The notes below the pieces were generated by a model. It was not told the origin of the DNA and did not search any database. It was given only the letters and a program-made list of their open reading frames with translations. The translations under genes and the position numbers were made by a program. A DNA stretch of 64,000 bases, taken from Ligula intestinalis (lineage: Eukaryota > Platyhelminthes > Cestoda > Diphyllobothriidea > Diphyllobothriidae). Where the stretch lies: positions 69,203,522 to 69,267,521 of the forward strand of contig JAYGXS010000003.1 of the NCBI GenBank assembly GCA_036362985.1. Reading direction: 5' to 3'. Of this stretch, positions 33,490 to 45,442 are shown one piece after another (position 1 is the stretch's first letter; the number at the start of each line of letters is the position of its first letter).

Positions 33490-34730
33490 CTCAGTCTTTA
33501 GAATGTACAAGGCAAATTAGCCAAATCAAAGTGAATGGGGTTCGAATTCCTATAGGCCGGAGGGAACCGAAAAAGCAATTTATTAACGGTCGAACGGCCT
33601 GACAATACCCGGTGAATAAAGTTTAGAGCAAAAAAGTCCAATAGACTGACAGGGCATCTAGGGCTTCGTCAAGCCTAGTTCAAGCCCATTCAAGATTGTT
33701 CAACCACCGATTTTGACTAAGTTTTATCGTGTGGTCCCAACAGGTTGGTGCAGAGAAGGTGACTGGAAACAGGGGTTAGCTTTTCAGTATTGTAGACGTC
33801 GGAACTATCTGTCACAGTTTATACCTTTACGCGCCATAGCCGGCGACAAGACAGAGTCAACACTCACTCAAGAAGGACGACACTGCTACTGCTACTACGA
33901 TTTCTACTACTAATTACCAGCTATGTAGCTGAGTGAAGTAGTAGTGACACCATTTTTGACACTAATATAAGTCACAGCTGACGCTGATTAGAGTCGCCAC
34001 TGGCCTCATGTCTTCTCGATCTCAAGGAGGAGTGTCTAGCTGGATTGATACTTTTCCAAATAAATACATGTTTTCGGTTCGGAGCGCATCAGGGCTTGCT
34101 TTAACTTCCGCGCAAATATTCCGCTTTAACTGTAAACGTTGATGGCATTTTGCCGAGCAGGTAAAGTAAGCAGAAGGTGTTTTAGGGCGGGTCTCTAGCT
34201 CTTTAATGTCTGCGTTAAGGTATAGCACGAACACTAGAAAACCGGCATAAATCGCCGAAGTAAAATGAGCCCATGAGAAGGAATTTTATCAAACAACAAG
34301 CGTAGTATAAACACGTGCATAGTGTATATTTTAGGACACTTTCTAAATTTTTGTTAAATTCATCACTGCATAACCTGTAGAGGGCATAACTCAAAGTAAG
34401 CTATGCAAGGAGTAACTTCTTACGGTCTCTGAAAACTCCGAACAGACCTGGGGTCAGACGAAGGAAGCACTTGTAAAATAACCGGGTATTGGCAGCTATT
34501 TGGTAGAAAATGAACCAGAAGCAGCCTCTGGGTGGAAAACAATGCTTTGTATTATTTTTAACATCCACGAGTTTCAGTTTCAGTTATTTTCCTCAGCCAT
34601 TCCGGTCCTTGGTCCATTTTGTTAGTGCAAAGTTTCACAGAATGTGATAATGCTTATTTTTGTACGCTCCTGCACAGCTGTTTCTGCAAAGACTCTCATG
34701 GATCAGTCCGCTTGGAAACTCTGATCGAAG
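33490..34730. other. Unassigned
   Basis: Short tracts of 'ctactgctactacga' near 33885. No family signature in the ORFs at 33713-33913 or 34022-34234. Confidence 0.35.
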
Positions 34731-34968
34731 TCAATACCGATAAACGACGTTACTTATTTGTCCCACGGGTAGAGCGTCCTCTACCTTGAGACTCGCATCA
34801 ACGAACACAAGTCAGCCGTTCGCCTACGTAACCATTTATCACTCGTCTTTGCACACTTTATTGAGTGTGATCACCGCTTTAATTGGGATGCCACCGACGT
34901 GATCGCAATGACTAATACGCGACAACCGAGAGAATTCCTTGAAGCTTGGCACTCGAATCCGGCTAGTA

Positions 34969-37172
34969 CAGTGGAGTCCGGTTAATCTGGACACCTCCGT
35001 TCCAGGCCAACTGTCCATATTAACCGGTTGTCCACATTAAGCGAACTGACCCCAAACCAGTCATTTCTACGAATAAAAAACAGAATTTTGCATCTGAATG
35101 AAGTTTTATTGAAAGAACATGCTCAGTTTTGATTGCTTTGGTGGTAACTTTTCTCTTAAAGCTCCCCTAAAGTTCTTAATCACAGTGTCAAAATTCTCCA
35201 CATCAAAACCTTGTTGTCGATGCCCCGTTTCGAGTACGGCCAATGCCGCGCTCATTTCTTTTGATGAGACTGGGGGCTCGACTTCTTCGTCTTCCTCTTC
35301 AGACTCTTCTTCCTGCTCGTCTGGTACCTTCTTGGCATCTGCAATTGCTTCGGCGAGTTCGCTTGTCACCTCCTCCAGTGTTGCCTCCTCGGCGACTTCG
35401 GCATCGTCGTCGATTGAAACCCAGTCTAGGAAACTCTCGATCCTGTCCTCGTTCGCGACTTCATTCTCTGCAACTTCCTCTTCAGTGGTGACGAAGCCCC
35501 TTTCCTCCAGCAATTTACGATTGTCTCCGACTTCACCTTTTTCCCCGAAGTGCTCAACATCTCCATGGCCTGAAGAACGTCAATCTTCTTCAAAACGTTG
35601 TGAGCCAAACGCATGCCAGTCTCATCGTCTTCCACTAGGTCTTGGATGATCTGCAAAATCTCTCGCCGGATCGCGGTCCGAAAGAAGGCTTTAAGCGATC
35701 GAATGATGCCCTGATCACAGGGTTGCAGAACTGAAGTTGTGTTGGGTGGCAAAAATCGAAGTGTGATGTTCCTCAGTCCTTCAACTCGAGTATGGGCACT
35801 GCAGTTATCTGCCAAGAGAAAGATCTTGCGCTTCTGGCGCCCCATTCTGAGGTCAGGTTCTCGTAAGAAATTTTCCCACAGCCCAGACGTCCTCCATGCG
35901 TTCTTCCCGAATGCGTAATGCACTCCCGATGGAATGTTCTTTCCTTTTAAGCACCTTGGCTGCTTTGATTTCCCGATCACAAGAAGCGGCAGTTTTTCTC
36001 CTTCCAGATTGCACGTAACCAGAGCGGTGATTCTGTCCTTCGTCGTATTGAATCCCTTTGCCGACTTCTTTGACTTTTGGGTCAGGTACGTTGAGTCTGG
36101 AAGTGCCCGAAAATAAATTGCTGTCTCGTCAGTGTTGAAGACATCCTTGGGTTGAAACTGCTTCAACAGGTCAGGCCAATCTTTCTTGAGGAAATCATCA
36201 GCTCTGGAGGTGCTGCCTCACCACGCAGAGTCGCAAAGACGAGTCCATTCCTCTTCTTCCGCCTCGCAAACCACCCTACGGTGGGAGTGAAGTTGACTCC
36301 CGCTACTTCTGCGATTTTCGCAGCCTTCTCCATAAGCAGCGGACGATTGAGAGGGATGTTACGATCGTGGGCCCAATTATAAAACTGCAAAAGTGCTGCC
36401 TCGAGCTCCTTGTCCTTTCCATATCTATTGCGTTTCTGTGCAGGGCCCTGTTCATCTTCTGAAGCCTCACGACGAAGTTCCTCCTCTTTTTTCACCAATT
36501 TTCCCAACTCCAAGCTGGTCGGCTGCCTCTCGAAGACCAATTCGGGGTGACTGCTTCTTAAGGTCATGGAACTTGTCCAATACATCCAGTTTCACTGTTG
36601 GTGTTCGATCCTTTCGCTTCCCCATCTGGGAAAGAAGGGAAAGAAAGATTGCAGAAGTCGAAGAACGACAGTCAAAAGCACTTCACGTTCTCGGGATCAG
36701 CCTCCACACGTACACAACCACAGGCAAACCAACAGAAAAGCTTTGTGTACTGTTCATCTGAAGCAAAACTTTCAGAACAGGACGCGGGAATTCCCTGCCG
36801 CGGGCGATTCGGACTGGATTTTTGACAAAATCTGTGGGAAAGCAGATAAGGGAGACAAGGGTGAGGATATGGGAGCAGGGCAGAGGGAGTGGAAATAGCC
36901 TAGATGACGTATTGGCGGCCTCCTTCGACAACTGCACCTCCCAACTGTGGCGAACAGGATGCGGGAATTCCCCGCCGCGGGCGATTTGGACTGGATTTTT
37001 GACAAAATCTGTGGGTCGACCGACCGGTTGACAGCTTGGTGCTGTCCACATTAAGCGGTGGCTGTCCAGATTAACCGGAGGATTTTACTATGGAGAAATG
37101 CCGTTCCTGGCCAACTGTCCACATTAAGCAGTTGTCCACATTAACCGTGTCCACATTAACCGGACTCCACTG
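34969..37172 (-). mobile_element. pogo/Tigger-type DNA transposon, 2204 bp, TA target duplication
   Basis: Terminal inverted repeats begin CAGTGGAGTCCGGTTAAT on both ends (34969 onward; reverse complement ending 37172), differing at about one position in the first 26. Each end is followed by a TA (34967-34968 and 37173-37174). Subterminal repeats of 'tccacattaa(g/c)cgg' type occur several times at both ends, probable transposase-binding sites. The single gene is the minus-strand transposase. A direct repeat of about 60 bp lies at 36776-36835 and 36955-37014. Confidence 0.93.
35106..36625 (-). pseudogene. Tigger/pogo-family DDE transposase, three frameshifts
   Basis: ATG at 36625 (MGKRKDRTPTVKLDVLDKFH) opens the CENP-B-like N-terminal HTH. 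A frameshift near 36505 leads into the second HTH (ELEAALLQFYNWAHDRNIPL, FTPTVGWFARRKKRNGL). Another near 36215 precedes the DDE catalytic domain: FNTDETAIYFRALP (first Asp), LLADNCSAHT (second Asp), LPPNTTSVLQPCDQGIIRSL (third Asp). A third near 35510 leads to an acidic C-terminal tail (EEESEEEDEEVEP) and the terminal SKLSMFFQ. About 500 codons overall, the usual length. All three catalytic aspartates survive, but the frameshifts prevent a full product. Confidence 0.9.
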
Positions 37173-37535
37173 TATAAACCGGCACGTAGAGCTTGACTCA
37201 CACTATACCGTGTTTCGTGCATGGTCTACCAATTTGGACACAGCCTGAAACAACAAATGGCTCTCTATGCCCGGTCAAGTGGAATTTCTCTGACTCTTAA
37301 CCAGCCCCCCCTCCCCCGAACACGCGGCCCATAGTCCAAACTCTAAAACCCCCCACTCCCCTCACTAGCACAACCTATCGCCGTGGGTGTCACGTCACCA
37401 TAACCCTTCCACCCAATCCCCCCTTCAATCCCCGGTCCGTTGTAACCTCTGCCTCCAAAACCTCTAGTGTGACATTCCCAGCCCTCACTTTTAATTTATT
37501 CTGACGACGAACACGTGATATTTGTTCGAAAATTC

Positions 37536-38044
37536 ACGAGTACAGCTTGATTTTCCGAAGATCTTCTTTCTTTTCATCATATAATCTCGGAATGCAACTT
37601 GCTTCACTTATCCATATATGCATTTTTCAAATGCTCAAATTATGAGAATCACCAATTTTAAAATTATGTGAAATGTGTACATATTTTTTCAGGAGACCTT
37701 TTATAGTGTGACTTAGAGGAAGCATGGTCATTTAAGTCAGGCTTAGAGTTTGACAGCACATCATGTCAACAGATATTGTTTTTTTAGAAAATTATTTCAA
37801 AATGGTTAAGATTACCTAAGCGGATGGCTTAAACATGCAGTGTACTTTCTCCAGGATAGTTAAACCAGAGATCATTTGGAAGCATTCCACCCGAAATCAA
37901 GAGGATGGCTGTTCCCTTCACTTTCTCCAAGCAATTTTTATAGTTTTGAATGCTGGTATGGACTCTGCAGCTAGACGTGAGATTCGCCGGTCCAGCGACA
38001 TTGCTACGGGCCCTAAAATTTCAAAAAGACAAACAGTAAACATA
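37536..38044. other. Unassigned
   Basis: AT-rich flank after the PLE; ORF at 37835-38068 unrecognised. Confidence 0.35.
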
Positions 38045-38290
38045 CACCTGGTAAATACAGTAAAATAAAAATGCATTTAGCATTTATTAAAGTATATTCC
38101 ACTGCGTGTCTAAATTACTTGCACGTAACCACCGTTTTCTTGGGAAAACAAGCAGGTTGCAGGGAGTAATGAGTGGGGCTACATTAGCTACTGTTGCCAG
38201 AAACTATTTCGATCTCGTAAGCATTACCTATGTAGGCATTGCACGCAAGCTTGCAGTTTTTGTGCTCTTTGGTTGTCTGAGGTTTTTTAT
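38045..38290 (+). repeat. Truncated copy of the 3085-3290 repeat
   Basis: Shares 'aaaataaaaNtgcatttagcatttattaaagtata' pattern, 'aaccaccNttttNtNggaaaac', and 'agtNgggctaca...gctNctgttgcc' with 3085-3290. The hammerhead-like end of that element is not recognisable here. Confidence 0.5.
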
Positions 38291-41200
38291 TTGTTAATAT
38301 TCGCTAAAATTTCAATGAAAACATAGAACGAGAATGATTTGCCTCAAAACATTAATTTTTTTATTCTCCTTAAACCAATCACTAAATTCAGTTAGTATTT
38401 TATTTTGAGAAAATGACGGAAGCATTTAAAAACTCAGAAATGCACAGAAAGTAGTGAATAGGCTAAAAATTGATGTCTGTGAAAAGTAGCAGCATAACAC
38501 GCGTTCATTGCAGTTCCTTCATGAAATTCTCAGCTAACCGAAATTTTTTCTGAATAAAATGTCGATTGAAATAAAAGCGAGTAGGAACATGCATGAAGCT
38601 GTAAATATTTTGCGAATAAAGATTTGTTACTAATTCCGCATCTTTCTTTTCCTTTAGGTTGGCACAATCAAAAGACCCTCTTTGTGAACCGGAGACAAAA
38701 TAATTCTAATTCCTTTTGGACATGAGCAAAGGCAGATTGTTTCGTGAATGCAAACACAAAGCCGGATGTCCTTGCTCTCCTTACTTATTTTTGGTGCAGA
38801 TGTCACAAAATGAGTTCTGCTATAGTGCTAAGCGGATTTAATCTATTTAAGTGGTGGATGAGTCCTATTTTACAGTTCCTGAGCGTTAAAATTCCGGTTA
38901 ATTATCTTTTTCACGTTCCTGCATTAGATAATTATCTTGGCTTGTGCATAATCCGTTTAGTTGCTTTGAATATATCATTGTTGCACTCTCTTGTTTAGTA
39001 AATATTGTTAAGAAGGATAAATGACAATCATTGTTTGAAGATAAATTAATATTTTCTGAAACACGTGAAAATTGAGCGTGCAGTAAAAAATCTGATTGGC
39101 GAAAGACTAATTCAAAGTCAGCGTGAGGTTGTCTCTAGCGGTCTTTTTTGGGTCCTTAAGTATTGTAGCTACCTACTTAAGTTTTTAAGTAGGTTGAATT
39201 ACCTGTATACTTCTGGTTTTGTACGTGCCATCCATCGACCTAGCAGAGATTTTCTGATGGCATTGGAATGCAGAACGGTTCTACGAAGTCAAACACAGCC
39301 CATAACTGCCTAAATCGGCAAACTATGCAAAATTGGCCTTTTAAATTACCCACGGGAACTACGGCTTGCTTAAAATTTTGAGTAAGGTGATTTGCCTAAG
39401 CTTCCTGCCTTTTGTACTTTGTTAAGATTTTTTCTAGTTTTTTTGGTGATAGCACTGTAAAGTCTCTCAGTGACCTCGCCCGAGGTTTGGGCACACCCCT
39501 CTCTATGCACGCGTTCGCTGTTGGTCGGGCGTGGGGTTAGCGATGGTATTAAAGCTTCCTTCAGCGTTTTTTCCCAAGGTTTGAGTACGCGACCCAAATT
39601 GCCCTCGTAACTTTTTTATTGGGCATTCAAATTGGGTTCTAATTTTTTCCTGTCTTGCCCCGCCCATCCTCTCCCTTAAAATCACTCGTTCGTATGTCTG
39701 CGGGGCGCGCTTCCTACTTTTCCCAGACGACCCCACGACACAATCCTACCAAAGTCAGTTATAAAACGATTTCTTTGAATAGGTAAGTTGACAATCAAGG
39801 TTATGATACCCACATTGAAATTTGCATTGCCTACGTAAGACTTGTTTTGTATATTTTCTCTATAGTGTGTAAAATGTGGCCTGATTTATACAACGTAGTA
39901 CTGGTAATGTGTGTTCATAAACTGACTATATATGAAATTGAGTTTGTTTACAATAGTTCATTTTGAGGACGGGAAAGTTAAGATTGCCAAAAGGCATAGT
40001 TTCGTGCATAGAGTAGCTTTTTGCTTCGCAGTAAATGTTAATCTTAATTCGGAAACGTGTGTCCTATTCAAAAAATGACTTAAGCAAAGTTTCTTTAAAC
40101 CTAATCTCGAGCTTGTCCAGTCATTCCAGGATGGCGGCTTTTAAATGGACTGTAGTGCCCTTATAAATCAAATGTTTTTTGTGGATAACATGCAATAAAA
40201 TTTGTAGCAAATTTGACCGTCATCGAGTTGTAGAAAACATTTGTTAAGTTTTAAATTTTATTCTAAAATATTGATTAATGTTGAACTTTGCTAGGTCTTA
40301 CACTCCCATTCAGCGTTTTAAAACTATTAATTGTAATAATTCTGCATAAGAACACAACACCAATGAGGGTAGTTCGTTGTACTACAGTAAATACCTGGAT
40401 TTTTGTAACTTGTTCAAGTTGGTGAGTATCATGTATCATGCAAGAGATAAGAGCATTGAGCTCCAAGCCATAAATAGGCTTTTATTCGGCTGAACTGTCA
40501 TGGAATTGGCTAGTAAAAGGGGTGCACTTCCATATTGTCTTCTTCGGTAACTGGCAGTCGTTGTGTTATCTTTGTCCACCAGTAGTGTTATGCTATCGTT
40601 ACCTGACTGCAATTTCCTAAATGCTTGTTATTCAGCAGCGAACGGGACTATTATTTACCTTAAGCTCAGAGTGACATACGCTTTATTTTTAAAATATCAT
40701 CCCAAATTTTTCAGCAAAAGCATCCTCCATTCACCATGAGTAAAATCAAGCACACAAACCGCACTTGTCGACATCGTAGAAATATGTCTTTTAAATCGGC
40801 GCTAGCATCGTGCGCCGATGACCTCATTATTGTAGTCCAAATAAACAATAAGGAATACAAATTGGTTTTTAACGGGCGTACTGGGCCAACCGATGTGTAT
40901 GAAAAAAAATTTACATGCGAATGGAGGGCATACAATTGGCGGCTCACTTTCAAAAAACCACGAACTGTGAGGTGTTTACGTCCTCATCAGTAATTACATG
41001 TCCTGGCAAAAGCGTACGTGGCTAAATGTCTTGCAGGCTGATTGCTGAAGTTTAATGGAAAATCTTCAATAGCTCTTTCAGTTTTTTTGAAATATTTTTC
41101 GGAATGTTCATATTTGCAAAAAAGGCTATGAACAGTATCTTTTTTAGATTACTTTAATCGGCTATCGTCTAGCCTGTATTATCAAAATAGTATTCGTGCA

Positions 41201-42111
41201 ATCTGCAAGGAATTCAGTGGACCGCCATATTGACCTTTCACTTGTGTATAAAGATCTGCAACTTTATATTTTGAACAGCCTCCCACTTGCCTCTGATTAA
41301 ACAAAACGAACTGTAAATCTCGCATATTGTTTATTCCTCACTCTTTCAAATGCTGGTCATTAAAAGAAGCTGCAAGGGGATCATACCAACAACATTTTTG
41401 CTCCCTTACCTCAGCATGTCTCTGATTATGCGTTCAAACGATAATACACAACGTCAAGCTAAGAAGCTTCATGTTCTTATAGTCTTTTCTTTTAATAAAT
41501 ATATTTATTTGTTTTATCTTAAGCTCTTCTCTATTACTAGTCACCCACATAAATTTTGTTTAATTCGGAAAAACAATTGGATCGGCGTTCCCCATCCCTG
41601 CGTGAATAAATAAATATGTATGTATCCTAACTAGCGATGAGGACCTTAAGCATTATTGGTCAGATTACGAACCTAGCAAATAAAAATCTGCAAGTGTTTG
41701 ACCTAGTTGTTCCCACTAAAACTTTCATGGGTTTATTTCTTCTAGCTCTTTAATAAGCATCGAGTTCCTAGGTGGAGACTAAGCTTCTTCATCACGTGTT
41801 AGGGGAACTAAAACCGTGGCCAAGCTATTAGTATCTGTTTTATTTGGGTGTGGTATGCAGGATTTTAATGCAGTTAACCTTGCACGCAACATCAGGCTTT
41901 TAGCCTTTCCATGTGACCAGTAAAAAACAAATCCCTAAAAGCGCCCTGCTTGGTCGTGCTAAGAAGCCCTTCCAAATATCTGATACCAACAGACTTCGTT
42001 AATACGGCCAAATGTTGAGGTGTCGCGTGCACAAATTCGGGCGTTCCATAGCAACGGTGTACGCAAGCTATCTAATATCTGATTGTTTAATATAAAATAT
42101 ATATCAGATAC
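38291..42111. other. Long unassigned stretch, presumed intron or intergenic
   Basis: No RT, transposase, exon pair or tRNA-like signal was recognised. ORFs at 38744-38998, 39370-39736, 40711-40993 and 41350-41613 lack family signatures and overlap ORFs on the other strand. Confidence 0.4.
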
Positions 42112-42183
42112 AGAAGCATTTGCAGTAAATATCAAAGTGCCTTGAATAGCCGCGTCGGACTTTTTGGCCGTCATCAGCATGCC
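42112..42183 (-). CDS. Candidate exon of the DUR3-like gene, early part
   Basis: A 72-bp in-phase exon (24 codons) between acceptor 'cattcctctag' and donor 'CTTCT|gtatct'. It encodes GMLMTAKKSDAAIQGTLIFT plus ANAS. After helix 1, DUR3/SSF proteins have a conserved block of the form 'f.TAgR.v..Gl.a..ivs.w.wa'; MTAKKSDAAIQG fits the MTAgR..k.G spacing, but without the conserved Arg. Family assignment is inference from this short match and from same-strand exons downstream. Confidence 0.3.
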
Positions 42184-42189
42184 CTAGAG

Positions 42190-43460
42190 GAATGTAAAAT
42201 GGTATTAGAACACGCAAGGAATTCCTAGAAGTGACCTTTTTAGTCATTATATGAAACCTGGAATACTTACCAAAGGAATTACACATGCTAGCGCCTTGAA
42301 TTTGTAGTCCTGTACTTTCTACGAGTAAATAAGTGAATGCCACCGCCTACCTGCCTTAAACGCCATTCTACTTTTCATTATACCCACTTTTGTCCCTCAA
42401 AATTCTATATATGGCCAAAAATTTATCGAAATACCTCACTTTAAATCCTCCAAATTGACTTTGGGACTTTCGTTGGTGTGACCATTATTTTAACGGCTTC
42501 TCTCAAAGCAAAGGTTATGTCCTAGTAGTAGCTGCTCCAAAAACCATAGTACTAGGTGTCTTCGCTTATCTTTACAGATCTTAAGGTATGCTGTATGTTT
42601 TTGTTTCCGTAATAGGAATACTGTTGGGGTTTGCGCCTTAATTTATAGGTAACTGACCATATGGACTCTTCCTGACATTCTAAGTCAATTTGACTGAGCA
42701 AAACGTCCTTAACTTTGTGTTTATCACCAGTGATGAAAAGTAAAATGGTTAATAAACCGTTATCTTAACAACTCATACTCAGATAGCCAAAGCTTTTAGA
42801 TGTTCCTGGACGAGAATACGAAACAAATAAAGAAGAAGAAGAAAGCACCAAACCGAGAAGTGTTACCTCGCACTGCCTCATTAAAAACCAGTTTAAGCTT
42901 TTTAAACGAACTACGAAGTAAATATAAGTGATCTCGTATTAAAGATTGATATGGTGTGCGCCGTAACCTCGGAAACAATTTTCTACCATTAGAAATAGGC
43001 CTTCGAACAGATAAGGGTAGTTAATTAGCTCAAAGAACGAGTGAAATGACCCGCTCATTCCGGTTTGCTTTGGTGCTTGTCCTACAGCTCAACAGGCGGG
43101 CACATGACGACTGGTAACACAGGCAAGGGCTTTTCACCAAAAAAACAGTGAAACTGAGATGACCAGTTTCGGCTTATTGATCGTCTTCAACTACTTAATT
43201 TGGGTGGAGGAACCTGAAAGTACTTGAGCGAAGCTAACAAAAAAACAATTCGTTTGGGGTGTAAAATACTTGTCTTCCTAGCTGATGGTGTGCAGGCCAA
43301 ATCACAAGATAATTTGATATTCGAGCCTAATGAATGCATGGATTTTTAAATCGTTGTATTTTACTCAGTCCACCATACCCACCAGACAGGCTTTGAAGAA
43401 TCATGACGCAAGAAACAAGACCAAACCTAACGTTAGGATTGCAACCGAAGAGGACCCCAC
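42190..43460. other. Unassigned, AT-rich
   Basis: Contains a short GAAGAAGAAGAA tract at about 42830-42842. No gene recognised. Confidence 0.4.
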
Positions 43461-43469
43461 GAAAAACCG

Positions 43470-43610
43470 GCTGACAAGGCGCCACACTAATTGCTGTTCA
43501 TGACCCCCTGTTCCACTAACAGCTAATACGCGTACACCACGATAATTGCTCCCGACTCCACTGACAGCTAATTGCCTTTCTTCCCCATCTTTTTTTAATT
43601 ATTTATCTTC
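43470..43610 (+). repeat. Half copy of the palindromic element at 2418-2690
   Basis: Matches 2547-2690: 'tgacaaggNgNcacNctaattgctgttcatgac', 'ccactaacagNtaat', 'ccactgNcagctaatt', then a pyrimidine-rich end. The other arm is absent. Confidence 0.5.
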
Positions 43611-43924
43611 GGACTGTGGGATAGTGTTAGTTGATGATTCTACATTTTACTCACAAGCAAAGTCAACCTGATATTTTTCGGTCTCTGATCAAGATATCAC
43701 TTGCTTTCCCTTCCAAGAACATTATTTACTCTTTCAGTTCTATATGAACTTTTACTCACACATGCGGATACATGTCTTCTTACTTTTCGTATCTTTATGT
43801 GATCTCGTTTGACGTTAAGTTACTCGTCTTCATTTAAGTTTTAAAAATGACCATCGGATGATTTACTTAAGCTAATGGAGCCGGCGTTTGTCCAAGAGTA
43901 TAAGAATACATTCCAGAATGGTTA

Positions 43925-44390
43925 AGGAAGGGCCAAATAAAGGGTCTAAACAGTTCCATTCTAGCGCACCTAGTAGACTTAGACCATTGCGTGGATACCA
44001 GGGAGGCCTTCCGAGTGACCTACAAGGTGCCTTCAAACTATTTCAAATCCCTTAGACAGCGTCTGTTGGCTACGGCCGAAGAAACCACCATCAGGCTACA
44101 CCGACCAGTCCCGTGCGCCAAAAGGAACTTCGTCCCGGCGCCGTAGTTACCACGGCCGAAAGTCTCTAATCCAACAGCCCTCAGCTTATCACCTTTTTCG
44201 GCTATCAGTCACCCTAACGCTGATCAGAGTTTTGACCTCGATTTCCCCACCCCCCTCCGCATGCCCCATCTACCCTGACAACCGCATTATTTGTTCTACT
44301 AACCTACACAGTTTATTTAGCTAATTACCATATAAATATAAAGGCCTGACGAGAATTTATCGGAAACAGTCGCATGTTTACCTATTTTTC
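43925..44390 (+). mobile_element. PLE GIY-YIG C-terminal fragment and 3' end
   Basis: Reads SSILAHLVDLDHCVDTREAF, RVTYKVPSNYFKSLRQRLLA, TAEETTIRLHRPVPCAKRNF, then a stop. It is the end of the nuclease domain, homologous to 22560-22770. A 3' untranslated part follows. Near 44345 lies a decayed hammerhead-like motif (GGC CTGACGA ... GAAAC). Confidence 0.75.
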
Positions 44391-44954
44391 TTCTTATTGG
44401 TTAGACACTATTCAAATCGGTGTCCTTGACGGCCTGTGAAAAAGAAGTCAAGGTAATACTTTTCTCTTCCCAAATTCACTAAGCAACGGATGGGTATAGG
44501 CAACTGAATTCATCCAAGTATCTGAATGCCTCGTCGACATATTAGTTTCCAGAAAGTGAGACGTTCTCTCTCTGAGGCAACTGCCGTTTCATGCTTTTTG
44601 CTAAAGTAGCAAATGCAGTTGTTCCTTTTCCTGCCTGTTTATGTTTGACCCAATCCTCTATCTATTGAAATAAGCGCGCAAACTAATAGGAGACCCTCGC
44701 GTAGCTTGCCTAAGAATAATTTATATTCGTTCTGAACGCCTGATTTATGCTTAATGAATGCCCAATAACTCCATTCGATTTCGCTAAATACGAGCCGAAG
44801 TATAGCTTATTGCTTCTTATATGAGTGATTCCCATATAATATCCTTAAATACCCAGAACCATGACAAAAACTAATCGATGGAAGTTCAGCTAAACGGTTT
44901 TTTTAACAGCTGATGGGGGACCCTTTAAATAACACTATTCACTTAGAGTAACGC

Positions 44955-44960
44955 TTTATT
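44955..44960 (-). terminator. DNALI1: AATAAA polyadenylation signal of DNALI1
   Basis: AATAAA on the minus strand, 84 bases past the stop codon; preceded by ordinary 3' untranslated sequence. Confidence 0.65.
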
Positions 44961-45043
44961 ATCAACAAGAAAAACTAAGTCCTTGCTTGATGATATTGTC
45001 CAGTAGTTGCACGCGCGGGCACATTAGATTTTTCGCCATTCTC

Positions 45044-45442
45044 CTAACCCGCGGATATTTTGAATTGGTTCAGAATGTCCTCCAGCTGGGCCTTCAGTTG
45101 TTCATGGCCCTTTCGCAGAAAATTCACATCTTCCTCAGCCCTCCGCGTAGCAGCGGCCAGACGATTGGCCTCCTTCTCCTCTAATGCGCGTGAATTCAGC
45201 GCCTCTACCTTGACTCGCTTCTTTAGCTGTGCGATCTCGTTCTCCAGTTCCACCACGCGGTTCTCCTGGCGATTTCGATCCGCTTCCCGGGCCAGGGACT
45301 TCTGCAGGCCGAACACCACTCCTGAGGCGTAGATTGACTGCAAAGCCGCTATGGTGGTGGCAACCTCGTTGCGGACTCGCAGCAAGAGCAGGCCGCGTTC
45401 TGCACAGTGGATGGTCAACTGTCGAATTAGTTCATCAAAAAC
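45044..45442 (-). CDS. DNALI1: DNALI1 exon 2: C-terminal coiled coil of axonemal dynein light intermediate chain
   Basis: Acceptor 'ttaattttag' then VFDELIRQLTIHCAERGLLL, LRVRNEVATTIAALQSIYAS, GVVFGLQKSLA. The exon continues as a heptad-rich coiled coil (ENRVVELENEIAQLKKRV, AATRRAEEDVNFLRKGHEQL, KAQLEDIL) to the stop at 45044. The CAERGLLLLRVR(D/N)E block and the C-terminal KaQLE motif are hallmarks of p28/DNALI1, a subunit of inner-arm dyneins in cilia and flagella. Joined in phase to exon 1 the protein is 244 residues, close to the usual 250-280. Start of the exon was chosen from the splice acceptor, not from an internal codon. Expression would be expected in ciliated and sperm cells. Confidence 0.93.
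   Translation of the reverse strand, partial: VFDELIRQLTIHCAERGLLLLRVRNEVATTIAALQSIYASGVVFGLQKSLAREADRNRQENRVVELENEIAQLKKRVKVEALNSRALEEKEANRLAAATRRAEEDVNFLRKGHEQLKAQLEDILNQFKISAG

Larger units (their letters stand above)
34735..37535 (+). mobile_element. PLE endonuclease tail and 3' region, split by a Tigger transposon
   Basis: 34785-34966 reads TRINEHKSAVRLRNHLSLVF, AHFIECDHRFNWDATDVIAM, TNTRQPREFLEAWHSNPAST. Coding stops at the TA at 34967. The PLE resumes at 37175 (taaaccggcacgtagagc) and continues through a C-rich 3' untranslated part to a hammerhead-like motif (box CTGACGA at 37500-37506, helix GAACA/TGTTC, GAAA). The minus copy at 30205-30740 aligns across the junction without the transposon. 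Confidence 0.8.

Noticed and set aside
35119..35649. 176-codon plus-strand ORF rich in Ser
   Set aside because: It is the antisense of the acidic tail of the Tigger transposase; the minus strand has the recognisable domains.
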